Shown: positions 36,542-44,824 of the stretch, piece after piece
Layout: each line of letters begins with the position of its first letter
Position numbering within the stretch: the first letter of the stretch is position 1
Source: Rhodospirillales bacterium
GTDB taxonomy: Bacteria; Pseudomonadota; Alphaproteobacteria; Acetobacterales; Acetobacteraceae
Direction: 5' to 3'
Assembly (NCBI GenBank): GCA_017304945.1
Contig: JAFKLG010000074.1
Coordinates: forward strand, 53,338-117,337
DNA: 64,000 nt
Translations under genes and position numbers: made by a program
Notes under the pieces: model-generated
What the model was told of the DNA's origin: nothing
What the model saw: the letters and a program-made list of their open reading frames with translations, nothing else
Databases searched by the model: none

Positions 36542-38428
36542 TTACCGCTGCAACGCCGCGCTGACCTCCTCGAGCGCCGCCGGATCCTCGATCGTCGCCG
36601 GCACCACCGGCACCTCGCCATCCGCCAGCTTGCGGATCGTCGCGCGCAGGATCTTCCCCGACCGCGTCTTCGGCAGCCGCGCGACGACACGGGCGTCCTT
36701 GAAGGCGGCGACGGGGCCGATGCGTTCGCGCACCAGGGCGACCAGTTCGCGCGCGACGTCCGCCTCCGGCCGGCTCACCCCCGCCTTCAGCACCACGAGC
36801 CCGATCGGCGCCTGCCCCTTCAGCTCGTCCTTGGCGCCGACCACGGCGCATTCCGCGACGTCGGGGTGGGAGGCGAGGACCTCCTCCATCGACCCGGTCG
36901 ACAGCCGATGCCCCGCCACGTTGATGATGTCGTCGGTGCGTCCCATCACCCAGACGTCACCGGCCTCGTCCACCACGCCCGCGTCTCCGGTGCGGTACCA
37001 GCCCGGAAAGTCCGAGAGATAGGCGGTGCGATATCCCTCCTCGTTCTGCCACAGCGTGGGCGCGCAGCCGGGCGGCAGCGGCAGGCGGATCGAGAGATTG
37101 CCGCTCTGCCCGCGTGGCAGCACGTGCCCATCGTCGTCCAGCGCGTGCAGGTCGTGGCCGGGGCAGGGGCGCCCGCCCGATCCGGGGCGGAACGGGAACA
37201 GCCCGTACTGGCGGAACCCGGCGGTGATCGCCCAGCCGGTCTCGGTCTGCCACCAATGATCGACCACAGGCTTGCCCAGCAGCTCCGCCGCCCAGGTCGC
37301 GGTGGGCGGATCGCAGCGCTCGCCGGCGAGATACAGCGCCTCCAGGCTCGACAGGTCGTAGTCGCGCGTGCGCGCGCCCTCCGGGTCCTGCTGCTTGATC
37401 GCCCGCATGGCGGTGGGCGCGGTGAACAGCACCTTCACCTTGTGGTCGGCGATCACCCGCCAGAACGCGCCGGCATCCGGCGTGCCCACCGGCTTGCCCT
37501 CATACATCACGGAGGTGCAGCCGCGCAGCAGCGGCGCATAGACGATGTAGCTGTGGCCCACGACCCAGCCCACGTCGGACGCGGTCCAGAACACGTCCCC
37601 CGCATCGAGGCCGTAGATCATCCGCATGGAGTTCCACAGCGCGACCGCGTGCCCGCCATTGTCGCGCACCACGCCCTTGGGCCGCCCCGTCGTCCCCGAG
37701 GTGTAGAGGATGTAGAGCGGGTCGGTCGCCGCCACCGGCACGCAAGGATGTGGCGCGGCGGCGGCCATCGCCTCGGTCAGGTCCTCGTCGCGCCCCGGCG
37801 TGAGGTCGGCGCGGGCCTGCGCGCGCTGCAGGATCAGGCAGCGGTCAGGCTTGTGCGGGGACAGACCGATCGCCGCGTCGAGCAGCGGCTTGTATTTCAC
37901 CACCCGCCCCGGTTCGAGCCCGCAGGAGGCGGAGACGATCACCTTCGGCTTGGCATCGGCGATGCGCGCCGCGAGCTCCGCCGCCGCGAAGCCGCCGAAC
38001 ACCACCGAATGCACGGCGCCGATCCGCGCGCAGGCGAGCATGGCGATGGCGGCCTCGGGCACCATGGGCATGTAGATCACGACGCGATCGCCCGCGCCGA
38101 CGCCGCGCGCCGCCAGCGCACCCGCCATCTTCTCGGTCCGCGCCAGCAGGTCGGCATAGGTGAACCGCTCCACCCGCCCCACCATGGCGCTGTCCCAGAT
38201 CAGCGCGACCTGCTCGCCGCGGCCATCCCGCACGTGCCGGTCGAGCGCGTTGAAGCACGTGTTCAGCCGCCCGCCCACGAACCAGCGCCCATACGGACCG
38301 ATGGAGGCGTCGAACACGCGATCCCATCGCTGGTCCCACTCCAGCCCCTCGGCGGCGGCGGCCCACCAGCCCTGCGGGTCGGACTGCCAGGCGGCATAGG
38401 CTTGTTCATAGGACGCGGCGGCGGCCAT
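36542..38428 (-). CDS. prpE: Propionyl-CoA synthetase (acyl-CoA synthetase, PrpE type)
   Basis: 628 residues of the ANL superfamily. Order of motifs: NTCFNALDRHV near the N-terminus, YILYTSGTTGRPKGVV (P-loop-like AMP site), HWWQTETGWAI, GWYRTGDAGVVDEAGDVWVMG, and LPKTRSGKILRATIRK near residue 600 with the adenylate-forming Lys. The length and the QTETGW/GRSDDIINVAGH-type signature fit acetyl/propionyl-CoA synthetase; the start pattern YEQAYAAWQSDPQGWW is typical of PrpE. It activates propionate (or acetate) with ATP and CoA. GGGAGG lies upstream of ATG 38428. No methylcitrate cycle genes are in the window. Confidence 0.87.
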   Translation of the reverse strand: MAAAASYEQAYAAWQSDPQGWWAAAAEGLEWDQRWDRVFDASIGPYGRWFVGGRLNTCFNALDRHVRDGRGEQVALIWDSAMVGRVERFTYADLLARTEKMAGALAARGVGAGDRVVIYMPMVPEAAIAMLACARIGAVHSVVFGGFAAAELAARIADAKPKVIVSASCGLEPGRVVKYKPLLDAAIGLSPHKPDRCLILQRAQARADLTPGRDEDLTEAMAAAAPHPCVPVAATDPLYILYTSGTTGRPKGVVRDNGGHAVALWNSMRMIYGLDAGDVFWTASDVGWVVGHSYIVYAPLLRGCTSVMYEGKPVGTPDAGAFWRVIADHKVKVLFTAPTAMRAIKQQDPEGARTRDYDLSSLEALYLAGERCDPPTATWAAELLGKPVVDHWWQTETGWAITAGFRQYGLFPFRPGSGGRPCPGHDLHALDDDGHVLPRGQSGNLSIRLPLPPGCAPTLWQNEEGYRTAYLSDFPGWYRTGDAGVVDEAGDVWVMGRTDDIINVAGHRLSTGSMEEVLASHPDVAECAVVGAKDELKGQAPIGLVVLKAGVSRPEADVARELVALVRERIGPVAAFKDARVVARLPKTRSGKILRATIRKLADGEVPVVPATIEDPAALEEVSAALQR

Positions 38429-38564
38429 CGCGCGTACCTCCCTGTTTGGCGTGTCGTTCGCCGACCGGTTGTCGTGCGGCCTCGTTGCCTGGTCAAGCAC
38501 GGCCTGTCCGACCGTGGAGCGAAACGGTAGGGTCGCCCGCAATCGATTTCAGGAGACGACGCAC

Positions 38565-39326
38565 ATGCGACTGGACGGGCAGACGGCGATCATCACGGGC
38601 GGCGCGTCGGGCCTCGGGGCCGCGACGGCGGCGCGGCTGGCGGCGGCCGGGTGCCGCGTCGCCGTGCTCGACATCAACCAGGCAGCGGCCGAGGCGCGCG
38701 GCAAGGAGCTGGGCGGCATGGGCCTCGCCTGCGACGTCGCCGTCGCCGCCTCCGCCGAGGCCGCCGTCGTCGCCGTGCAGCAGCGCTTCGGGCCGCCCCG
38801 GATCCTGGTGAACTGCGCCGGTGTCGGCACCGCCGGGCGCATCGTCGGTCGCGACGGTCCGCTGCGGCTCGACGCGTTCGAGCGCGTGATCCGCATCAAC
38901 CTGATCGGCAGCTTCAATCTGCTGCGCCTGTGCGCCGCCGCGATGGTGGAGACCGAGGCGTTGGAGGACGGGGAGCGCGGCGTCATCGTCAACACCGCCT
39001 CGATCGCGGCCTATGAAGGGCAGGTCGGCCAGGCCGCCTATGCTGCCTCCAAGGGCGGCGTGGTCGGCATGACCTTGCCGGCGGCGCGGGAGCTCGCGAA
39101 GTTCGGCGTGCGCGTGGTCACGATCGCACCCGGCCTGTTCCACACCCCGATGGTCGAGGGCCTGCCGCCCGAAACCCAGGCCAGCCTCGGCGCCGGCATC
39201 CCATTCCCCCCGCGGCTCGGTCGCCCCGACGAGTACGCCGCGCTGGTCGAGCACATCGCCACCAACCGGTTCCTGAACGGCGAGGTGATCCGCCTCGACG
39301 GCGCGTTGCGCATGCCGCCGAGGTAG
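38565..39326 (+). CDS. SDR, type-2 3-hydroxyacyl-CoA dehydrogenase-like
   Basis: 253-residue short-chain dehydrogenase. Cofactor site TGGASGLGAATA, NCAGVGTAGRIVGRDGP, and catalytic Ser146, Tyr159 and Lys163 (TASIAAYEGQVGQAAYAASK) are intact. The ending (GLPPETQASLGAGIPFPPRLG, then GEVIRLDGALRMPPR) is the pattern of the HSD17B10-like 3-hydroxy-2-methylbutyryl-CoA/3-hydroxyacyl-CoA dehydrogenases. It would act in isoleucine or fatty-acid beta-oxidation. CAGGAG precedes ATG 38565. Divergent from prpE by 136 bp; both could serve propionyl-CoA-producing catabolism. Confidence 0.88.
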   Translation: MRLDGQTAIITGGASGLGAATAARLAAAGCRVAVLDINQAAAEARGKELGGMGLACDVAVAASAEAAVVAVQQRFGPPRILVNCAGVGTAGRIVGRDGPLRLDAFERVIRINLIGSFNLLRLCAAAMVETEALEDGERGVIVNTASIAAYEGQVGQAAYAASKGGVVGMTLPAARELAKFGVRVVTIAPGLFHTPMVEGLPPETQASLGAGIPFPPRLGRPDEYAALVEHIATNRFLNGEVIRLDGALRMPPR

Positions 39327-39346
39327 GAACGGGGGAGGCGGCGCTC

Positions 39347-40333
39347 CTACACGCCGCCGCGCGCGGCCTCGGGCAGCGACAGTGCGGGCGGAGGGGTCTG
39401 GGAACGCACCGCGGCGTCGAAGATCGCGCCCAACTGCTCCTGCGTTTCGGACGGCACGCGCAGGTCGCGCGCCGCGCCCAGCGGTTCGGTGAGGAACGCC
39501 AGCATCACCCTGTCCGCCGCCGCGAGATCCAGGCCGGACACGCCCAGCTCCGCCAGGTCCGCCGCGATCTCACCTTGGTTGGTGCCGGTGTAGCGATTGC
39601 TTGCCTCGGGTGAGCTGCCCGTCGGCACCCGGATCAGCAGGATCCGCCCCGCCGCCGGCTGCGGGTCCTGTCCGACATAGGTCGCCCCGGCGAGCAGCCC
39701 GCAGAGCGCTCCGGCCGGCGGTCCCGGCGTGAACAGGTTCAGGTAGATCTGCGATTGCGTGGCGCGTTCCACCAGCAACCCGCCCATGGTGCGGCTGCTG
39801 CCATGCAGTTCGCCCACGTAACATATATCGCCGCTCAGCACCCGCTCCTGGTAACGGACCTCGAGCCCCCCGCCGGCTTCCCCCACCACGTCCATCGATG
39901 CGCGGATGATCATCCCGCGGCTGTACGGCGACCAGGCCAGCGAGTAGCAGGCATAGGACCCGATCATGTAGCCGAACTTGGAGCGGGAGACGCCGAACCG
40001 CGCCGTCACTGCTCGTTCGGTGGCGAGCAGCGCCGCCGGGTCGGCGTCGAACAACTGGGCGAGTTCCGCAACGAACGCCTCGACCGAACAGGTGGCGATC
40101 CAGCCTCCCGGCCGCCTGGTGCCCAGCAGCTTCGCCCAGTCGTCGTACAGCCCGACCGAACGGGGCATGGCGCGGCCCTGCAACCACTTGTTCAGCCGGT
40201 CGACGGCGCAATGGGTGGCGGGATTCACCGCACGGAACCGCGCGCAGAGCTCCTTGTGCGAGCTGCAGCCCAGGACCGCCGCGGTCAGCCGGAGCTTCAC
40301 GGCCAGCAGTGGGTTCGCGCGCTGGTTGGTCAT
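39347..40333 (-). CDS. Unknown protein, possible DNA-binding N-terminus
   Basis: 328 residues from ATG 40333; a TTG at 40396 would add 21. I do not recognise the family. The first ~100 residues are helical, and KELCARFRAVNP followed by VDRLNKWLQGRAMPRSVGLYDDW resembles an XRE-like helix-turn-helix with its recognition region. The next ~200 residues alternate short strands and helices (YACYSLAWSPYSRGMIIRAS, then RVLSGDICYVGELHGS) and could form a ligand-binding domain. No transmembrane segment or catalytic motif is seen. It lies divergently 193 bp from the DegT/GMC/porter cassette, which is where a regulator would be expected. Confidence 0.6.
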   Translation of the reverse strand: MTNQRANPLLAVKLRLTAAVLGCSSHKELCARFRAVNPATHCAVDRLNKWLQGRAMPRSVGLYDDWAKLLGTRRPGGWIATCSVEAFVAELAQLFDADPAALLATERAVTARFGVSRSKFGYMIGSYACYSLAWSPYSRGMIIRASMDVVGEAGGGLEVRYQERVLSGDICYVGELHGSSRTMGGLLVERATQSQIYLNLFTPGPPAGALCGLLAGATYVGQDPQPAAGRILLIRVPTGSSPEASNRYTGTNQGEIAADLAELGVSGLDLAAADRVMLAFLTEPLGAARDLRVPSETQEQLGAIFDAAVRSQTPPPALSLPEAARGGV

Positions 40334-40423
40334 CTCGTCCCACCAATACTGCGCCGACTCACCGAAAGCCGGCACGCAACCGTTCAGATCATACAAGAGC
40401 GCGTGGAAGAGTCATCGACTTCC

Positions 40424-40434
40424 TGGAATTTCCA
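40424..40434. promoter_or_regulatory. Small palindrome in the divergent region
   Basis: TGGAA-T-TTCCA, perfect 5-bp arms, in the most AT-rich part of the 193-bp gap between the unknown regulator-like gene and the DegT aminotransferase. A possible operator; short enough to occur by chance. Confidence 0.3.
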
Positions 40435-40526
40435 TTCACCGCCGTTTCGGTTCCATCGCCATGCTGTCTAGATGCCGGCGTCGCGCCCCGCTGGCGCGTC
40501 AAGCAGAACCAAGATGGGGGAGAGTC

Positions 40527-41846
40527 ATGGACGACGTGCAGCGGCATCTCGGGAACCGGCTCGCGATCGAGGGCGGCACGCCGGTACGCACCACCCCCCT
40601 GCCATGGGAGCTGCCCGGCGCGCATTGGATCGGCGCCGAAGAGCGGGCGCTGGTCGATCGCGTGATCGATGCCCAGAGCCCGTTCCGGTTCTACGGCCTG
40701 GACAGCCAGAAGATGGTCGACACGCTCGAAGCCGAATGGTGCGAGACCTTCGGCCATGCCCACGCCCTCGCCGTGAACTGCGGCAGCGCCGCGCTGCACA
40801 TCGCGCTCGCCGCCTTCGAGGTCGGACCCGGCGACGAGGTCCTGGTGCCCGGCTACATGTGGGTGAGCTGCATCAGCGCGATCGTCCGCCTGGGCGCCAT
40901 CCCGCGCCTGGTCGATATCGACGACACGTTCTGCATGGACCCGGTCGATCTCGAGCGGAAGATCGGTCCGCGCAGCCGCGCCATCCTGCTGGTGAACATG
41001 AGCGGCGCGATGGGCCGCAACGCCGAGATCGCGGCGATCGCCAAGCGGCGCGGCCTGTTCCTGCTGGAGGATTGCGCGCAGGCGATCGGCGGCAGCCAGC
41101 ACGGCGTGCCCGCCGGGCGGTTCGGCGATATCGGCATCTACAGCTTTCAGCTCAACAAGAACATGACGAGCGGGGAAGGGGGGCTGCTGGTCACCGAGGA
41201 TGCGCATCTCCACCGGCGCTGCGTCGCCATCCACGACCTCGGCTTCGCCCGCAACGAGGCCGGCCGGCTCGATCCGAACGATGAGCGCTATCAGCTCTGG
41301 GGCATGGGCTGCCGCATGTCGGAACTCGCGGGCGCGATGGCGCTGGCACAGCTCCGCAAGGTGCGCACGATCACCGGCCATATGCGTCACGCCAAGTGGC
41401 GCATCCGCGCCGGCATCGAGGACCTGCCCGGCCTCACGCTGCGCCACGTGCCCGATCCGGCGGGCGACACCGGCCCGTTCCTGATCACCGTCTACCCGAC
41501 CGCGGACATCTGCGACCGGTTCGTCGCCGCGCTGCAGGCCGAAGGCATCCGTGGGCCGGCCGGCAGCCTGACCTGCATACGTATGCGGGACTGGGGAATG
41601 CATTGGTATTTCAACATCCCGAGCCTGGTGCGGCGGCGGTCGCTGGCGCGGGACGGGTTCCCGTGGACCCATCCGGCCAACGCCTTCGCCCAGGATTACC
41701 AGTACGACCGCGGCGCGCTGCCGGTGTGCGACGACATGGAGCAACGGGCCGCGCTGCTCTCGATCGCCTCCGTGCTGAGCGATGCCGACGTCGCCGACAT
41801 CGTCGCGGCGTTCCGCAAGGTCGGCAACGCCGTGCTCCCCCACTGA
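40527..41846 (+). CDS. DegT/DnrJ/EryC1/StrS-family aminotransferase
   Basis: 439 residues. This family moves an amino group from glutamate or glutamine to a keto-sugar or keto-cyclitol. Landmarks: NCGSAALHIALAAFEVGPGD, VPGYMWVSCISAI, LLEDCAQAIGGSQHG (Asp182) and SFQLNKNMTSGEGG with Lys211 as the PLP lysine. The C-terminal part ends with WTHPANAFAQDYQYDRGALP. The pattern is near the aminocyclitol branch of the family (StsC-like), though substrate cannot be fixed by eye. GGGGGAGAG precedes ATG 40527. The GMC oxidoreductase follows after 27 bp. Confidence 0.9.
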   Translation: MDDVQRHLGNRLAIEGGTPVRTTPLPWELPGAHWIGAEERALVDRVIDAQSPFRFYGLDSQKMVDTLEAEWCETFGHAHALAVNCGSAALHIALAAFEVGPGDEVLVPGYMWVSCISAIVRLGAIPRLVDIDDTFCMDPVDLERKIGPRSRAILLVNMSGAMGRNAEIAAIAKRRGLFLLEDCAQAIGGSQHGVPAGRFGDIGIYSFQLNKNMTSGEGGLLVTEDAHLHRRCVAIHDLGFARNEAGRLDPNDERYQLWGMGCRMSELAGAMALAQLRKVRTITGHMRHAKWRIRAGIEDLPGLTLRHVPDPAGDTGPFLITVYPTADICDRFVAALQAEGIRGPAGSLTCIRMRDWGMHWYFNIPSLVRRRSLARDGFPWTHPANAFAQDYQYDRGALPVCDDMEQRAALLSIASVLSDADVADIVAAFRKVGNAVLPH

Positions 41847-41873
41847 ACCGCCGCCGTTCGTGAGGTCGCCCCC

Positions 41874-43385
41874 ATGGATTCCCTGACCCGCCTGTTCCAT
41901 TCGCCGCCCGCGACCGTGGCCGCGGCACCGCCCGACTGCCTGGTGATCGGCAGCGGCACCGCCGGCGTGACGGCCGCGCTCGCCCTGGTCGCGGAGGGCC
42001 ACCGCGTCGCGATCCTCGAGGCCGGCCCCTTCGTGCTGGCCGAACACGTGGGGTCCGGCCCGTTCGCCAAGCAGCACGCGGTGGTACCGCAACTGCACGA
42101 CCTGGTGCGGCACCGCACGGTGTGGACCGACACGGCGCATGCCACCGAGGCGGCTGCCGGCACGCTGGAGGGCAACAACAACGCCTGGCTCGCGGTCGGC
42201 GGACGCACCCTGTTCTGGGGCGGCTGCACGCCGCGCTTCCTCGACGGCGACTTCGCCGACTGGCCCTATGACGCGGCGAGCTTCCGCCCTTGGTATGAGC
42301 GTGCCGAGGCGCTGATCGGCGCGTCCGGCGCCGGCGTCGGCGGCACCGAGGACGCCACCGCGCCCGACTTCATCGGCAGTTCGGCGCAGACGCGCCTGCT
42401 CGCCCGCCTGATCGGCGCCGGTATCCAGGCCGGCGCCCCGCCGCTCGGCGTCGACACAAGGCCGGTGCGCAACGGCGCCCTGTCACGCGGCTTCGACAGT
42501 TCGGTGGCCCGCCTGCTGCGCTGTCCGCAACTGGGCCGCGCCGCGGATCGCGCGCCGCTCACCCTCAGCACCGAATGCGCCGCGATCGGGCTGCGGCGCG
42601 ACGGATCGCGCATCGTCGGCGTGCGCGTGCAGGATCGCCGCGACGGGTCGTTGCACGACATCGCCGCCCGCCACGTGGTGCTGGCGGGTGGGGCGGTGCA
42701 GTCGACGCGGCTCTGCCTCGCCTCCGGCCTGCAGGAGCTGGATCCGCTGGTCGGCCACTGGGTCGGCGACCACCTCTTCGTCCAGGCGGTCATGCGCCTT
42801 CCCGAACCGCTCGGGCATCACGCCGCCTATGCCTTCATCCCGCCGCGGCCGGACCGGCCGTTCCACGTGCAGATGCAGGGGATGTTCGGGGAGACCTGGT
42901 ACAGTCCGCTCGACGCCACGATGTGGCTCGATGGTGAGCCCGACGGGCGCTACCTGCTGTATTACTGCTTCGGCATCAGCCGCGCGACGCGGGAGGCACA
43001 TGTCGCCGTGTCCGAGGCGCCGGCGGCGGACCCGCTGCACCGCTATTACGTGGTGGCGGAGCGCACGCCGGAGGACCTCGCCACGCTCGACGCGATGGAG
43101 CGGTTCACCGGGGAGGTTGCGACCGCGATCGGCGCGGAGCTGTCGCGGATGCAGCGCCACCATGCCGGGGCCGCGCTGCACGAGTTCGGTGGGCTGCGCA
43201 TGGGCCGCACCGCGGCCAATTCGGTCACCGATCCGGACGGGCGCTTCTGGCGCATCGACAATCTGAGCTGCATGGACGCGGCGATCTGGCCGCATCAGGG
43301 CAGCGCCAATTCCTACCTGACCATCACCGCGACGGCGCTGCGCAACGCGGCGGCGCTGTCGGCGGCGTTACGCGAGGCGCCGTGA
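41874..43385 (+). CDS. GMC-family FAD-dependent oxidoreductase
   Basis: 503 residues. FAD-binding Rossmann motif CLVIGSGTAGVTAALALVAE near residue 25, then NNAWLAVGGRTLFWGGCTPRF. The GMC C-terminus has HEFGGLRMG and DAAIWPHQGSANSYLTITA, giving the catalytic His (WPHQG) and Asn (SANSYL). The order and the AVGG...W...TPRF segment resemble pyranose oxidase and glucoside dehydrogenases, but the His that covalently holds FAD in pyranose 2-oxidase is absent (TLFW). It probably oxidises a sugar or cyclitol hydroxyl to a ketone, which would supply the adjacent aminotransferase (inference). Its stop overlaps the next GTG. Confidence 0.87.
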   Translation: MDSLTRLFHSPPATVAAAPPDCLVIGSGTAGVTAALALVAEGHRVAILEAGPFVLAEHVGSGPFAKQHAVVPQLHDLVRHRTVWTDTAHATEAAAGTLEGNNNAWLAVGGRTLFWGGCTPRFLDGDFADWPYDAASFRPWYERAEALIGASGAGVGGTEDATAPDFIGSSAQTRLLARLIGAGIQAGAPPLGVDTRPVRNGALSRGFDSSVARLLRCPQLGRAADRAPLTLSTECAAIGLRRDGSRIVGVRVQDRRDGSLHDIAARHVVLAGGAVQSTRLCLASGLQELDPLVGHWVGDHLFVQAVMRLPEPLGHHAAYAFIPPRPDRPFHVQMQGMFGETWYSPLDATMWLDGEPDGRYLLYYCFGISRATREAHVAVSEAPAADPLHRYYVVAERTPEDLATLDAMERFTGEVATAIGAELSRMQRHHAGAALHEFGGLRMGRTAANSVTDPDGRFWRIDNLSCMDAAIWPHQGSANSYLTITATALRNAAALSAALREAP

Positions 43386-44818
43386 CGAGCGCGGCCGCGG
43401 AGCAGCGCGTCACCCAGGCGGCGATCACCCCGGCGGCGATCACCCCGGCAACCTGGGCGGTCGCAGCCACCGCCGGGCTGTCGGGGCTGCTGATCGGCTA
43501 CGACACCGCGGTGATCGCCCCCGCCCTCGGCTTCCTCACCGCCGAGTTCGGCATCGGTCCGGCGATGCAGGGGATCGTGGTCGCCTCCGTCCTGCTGGGC
43601 GGGCTGGTCGGCTCCATCCTGGCCGGCGCCGCCGCGCGCCGCTGGGGGCGCCGGCCGGTGCTGATCGCAACCGCCACGCTGTTCCTGCTCGCGGCACCCG
43701 GCGCGGCCACCGCGTGGCGGCTCGAGTTGCTGCTCGCCTGGCGGATCGTTCTCGGGCTCGCGGTCGGCGCCGCCACGACGATCGCACCGCTGCATGTAGG
43801 GGAGACGGCGCCGGCGCGCTGGCGCGGCGGGCTCGTCTCCGGCATCCAGCTCGCGATCACGATCGGCATCCTGCTCTCCTACCTCGCCGGCACCGCCTTC
43901 GCGCCGGCCGGAAACTGGCGGGCGATGTTCCTGATCGCCGCGCTCCCCGCCGCGCTGATGCTGGCCGGCCTGCTGCTGGTGCCCGAGAGTCCGCGCTGGC
44001 TGTGGCAGCATGGCCGCGCCGAGGCCGCCGCGATCGCCTGGCGGCGCGTGGCCGGCGACGCGCCGATGCCGGTGATCGAGGCCGCCGATCCGGACTCCGG
44101 CGGATGGCGCCCGCTGTTCGGGCCGCGCATCCGCCGCGCGCTGGTGCTCGCGCTGGCCCTGTTCGCCTTCGCCAATCTCAGCGGCATCGACGCGATCCTG
44201 TATTACGCGCCGACGATCTTCGAGCAGGTGGGGTTCGGCGGCAGCTTGGGCCCGCTGCTCGCCACGGTCGGCATCGGCGTGGTCAACGTGGCGGCGACGC
44301 TGTGGGCGACCTGGCTGATCGACCGTGTCGGACGGCGCCCGCTGCTGTTGGGCGGGATGCTGCCGATGACGCTGAGCCTGCTTGTGCTCGCGGCCGCGCT
44401 GGCGCTCGACCCGGCTTCCGCCTGGGCGCAGCAGGTGGCCGTCGCCTGCCTCGGCGTGTTCGTGGTCGGCTTCGCGGTCAGCCTCGGCCCGCTGCCCTAC
44501 GTGGTGATGGCGGAGATCTTCCCGCTTCCGGTGCGCGCCGCCGGCATGGGGCTCGCGTCCGCCACCGCCTGGGCGGTCAACGTCGTCGTCTCCGCCACTT
44601 TCCTGCCGCTGGTCGGGGCTCTCGGCCTGGCCGGCGCCTTCGGACTGTATGGTGCCATCAGTGCGGGTGCGATACTGTTCGTGCTGCTGATGGTGCCTGA
44701 GACGAACGGCCGGCCGCTGGAACTCATCGAGGCCAATCTCGCCCGCGGGTGCCGGATGCGAGACCTCGGCCAGCTCGATCCCATTCACGGCCCGCGCCCG
44801 ACGGGCATTGGGGGTTAA
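43382..44818 (+). CDS. MFS sugar porter (first of pair)
   Basis: 478 residues, 12 membrane helices. Sugar-porter signatures: GLLIGYDTAVIAPALGFL (helix 1), RRWGRRPVLIATA between helices 2 and 3, PESPRWLWQHGR after helix 6, GIDAILYYAPTIF in helix 7, and VPETNGRPLELIE at the end. It should carry a sugar or polyol with H+. GTG 43382 overlaps the GMC stop by 4 bp. The N-terminus holds a short AITPAAITPA repeat. It lies 6 bp before a second porter, which is homologous but clearly diverged. Confidence 0.9.
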   Translation: MTSAAAEQRVTQAAITPAAITPATWAVAATAGLSGLLIGYDTAVIAPALGFLTAEFGIGPAMQGIVVASVLLGGLVGSILAGAAARRWGRRPVLIATATLFLLAAPGAATAWRLELLLAWRIVLGLAVGAATTIAPLHVGETAPARWRGGLVSGIQLAITIGILLSYLAGTAFAPAGNWRAMFLIAALPAALMLAGLLLVPESPRWLWQHGRAEAAAIAWRRVAGDAPMPVIEAADPDSGGWRPLFGPRIRRALVLALALFAFANLSGIDAILYYAPTIFEQVGFGGSLGPLLATVGIGVVNVAATLWATWLIDRVGRRPLLLGGMLPMTLSLLVLAAALALDPASAWAQQVAVACLGVFVVGFAVSLGPLPYVVMAEIFPLPVRAAGMGLASATAWAVNVVVSATFLPLVGALGLAGAFGLYGAISAGAILFVLLMVPETNGRPLELIEANLARGCRMRDLGQLDPIHGPRPTGIGG

Positions 44819-44824
44819 CGTTTC

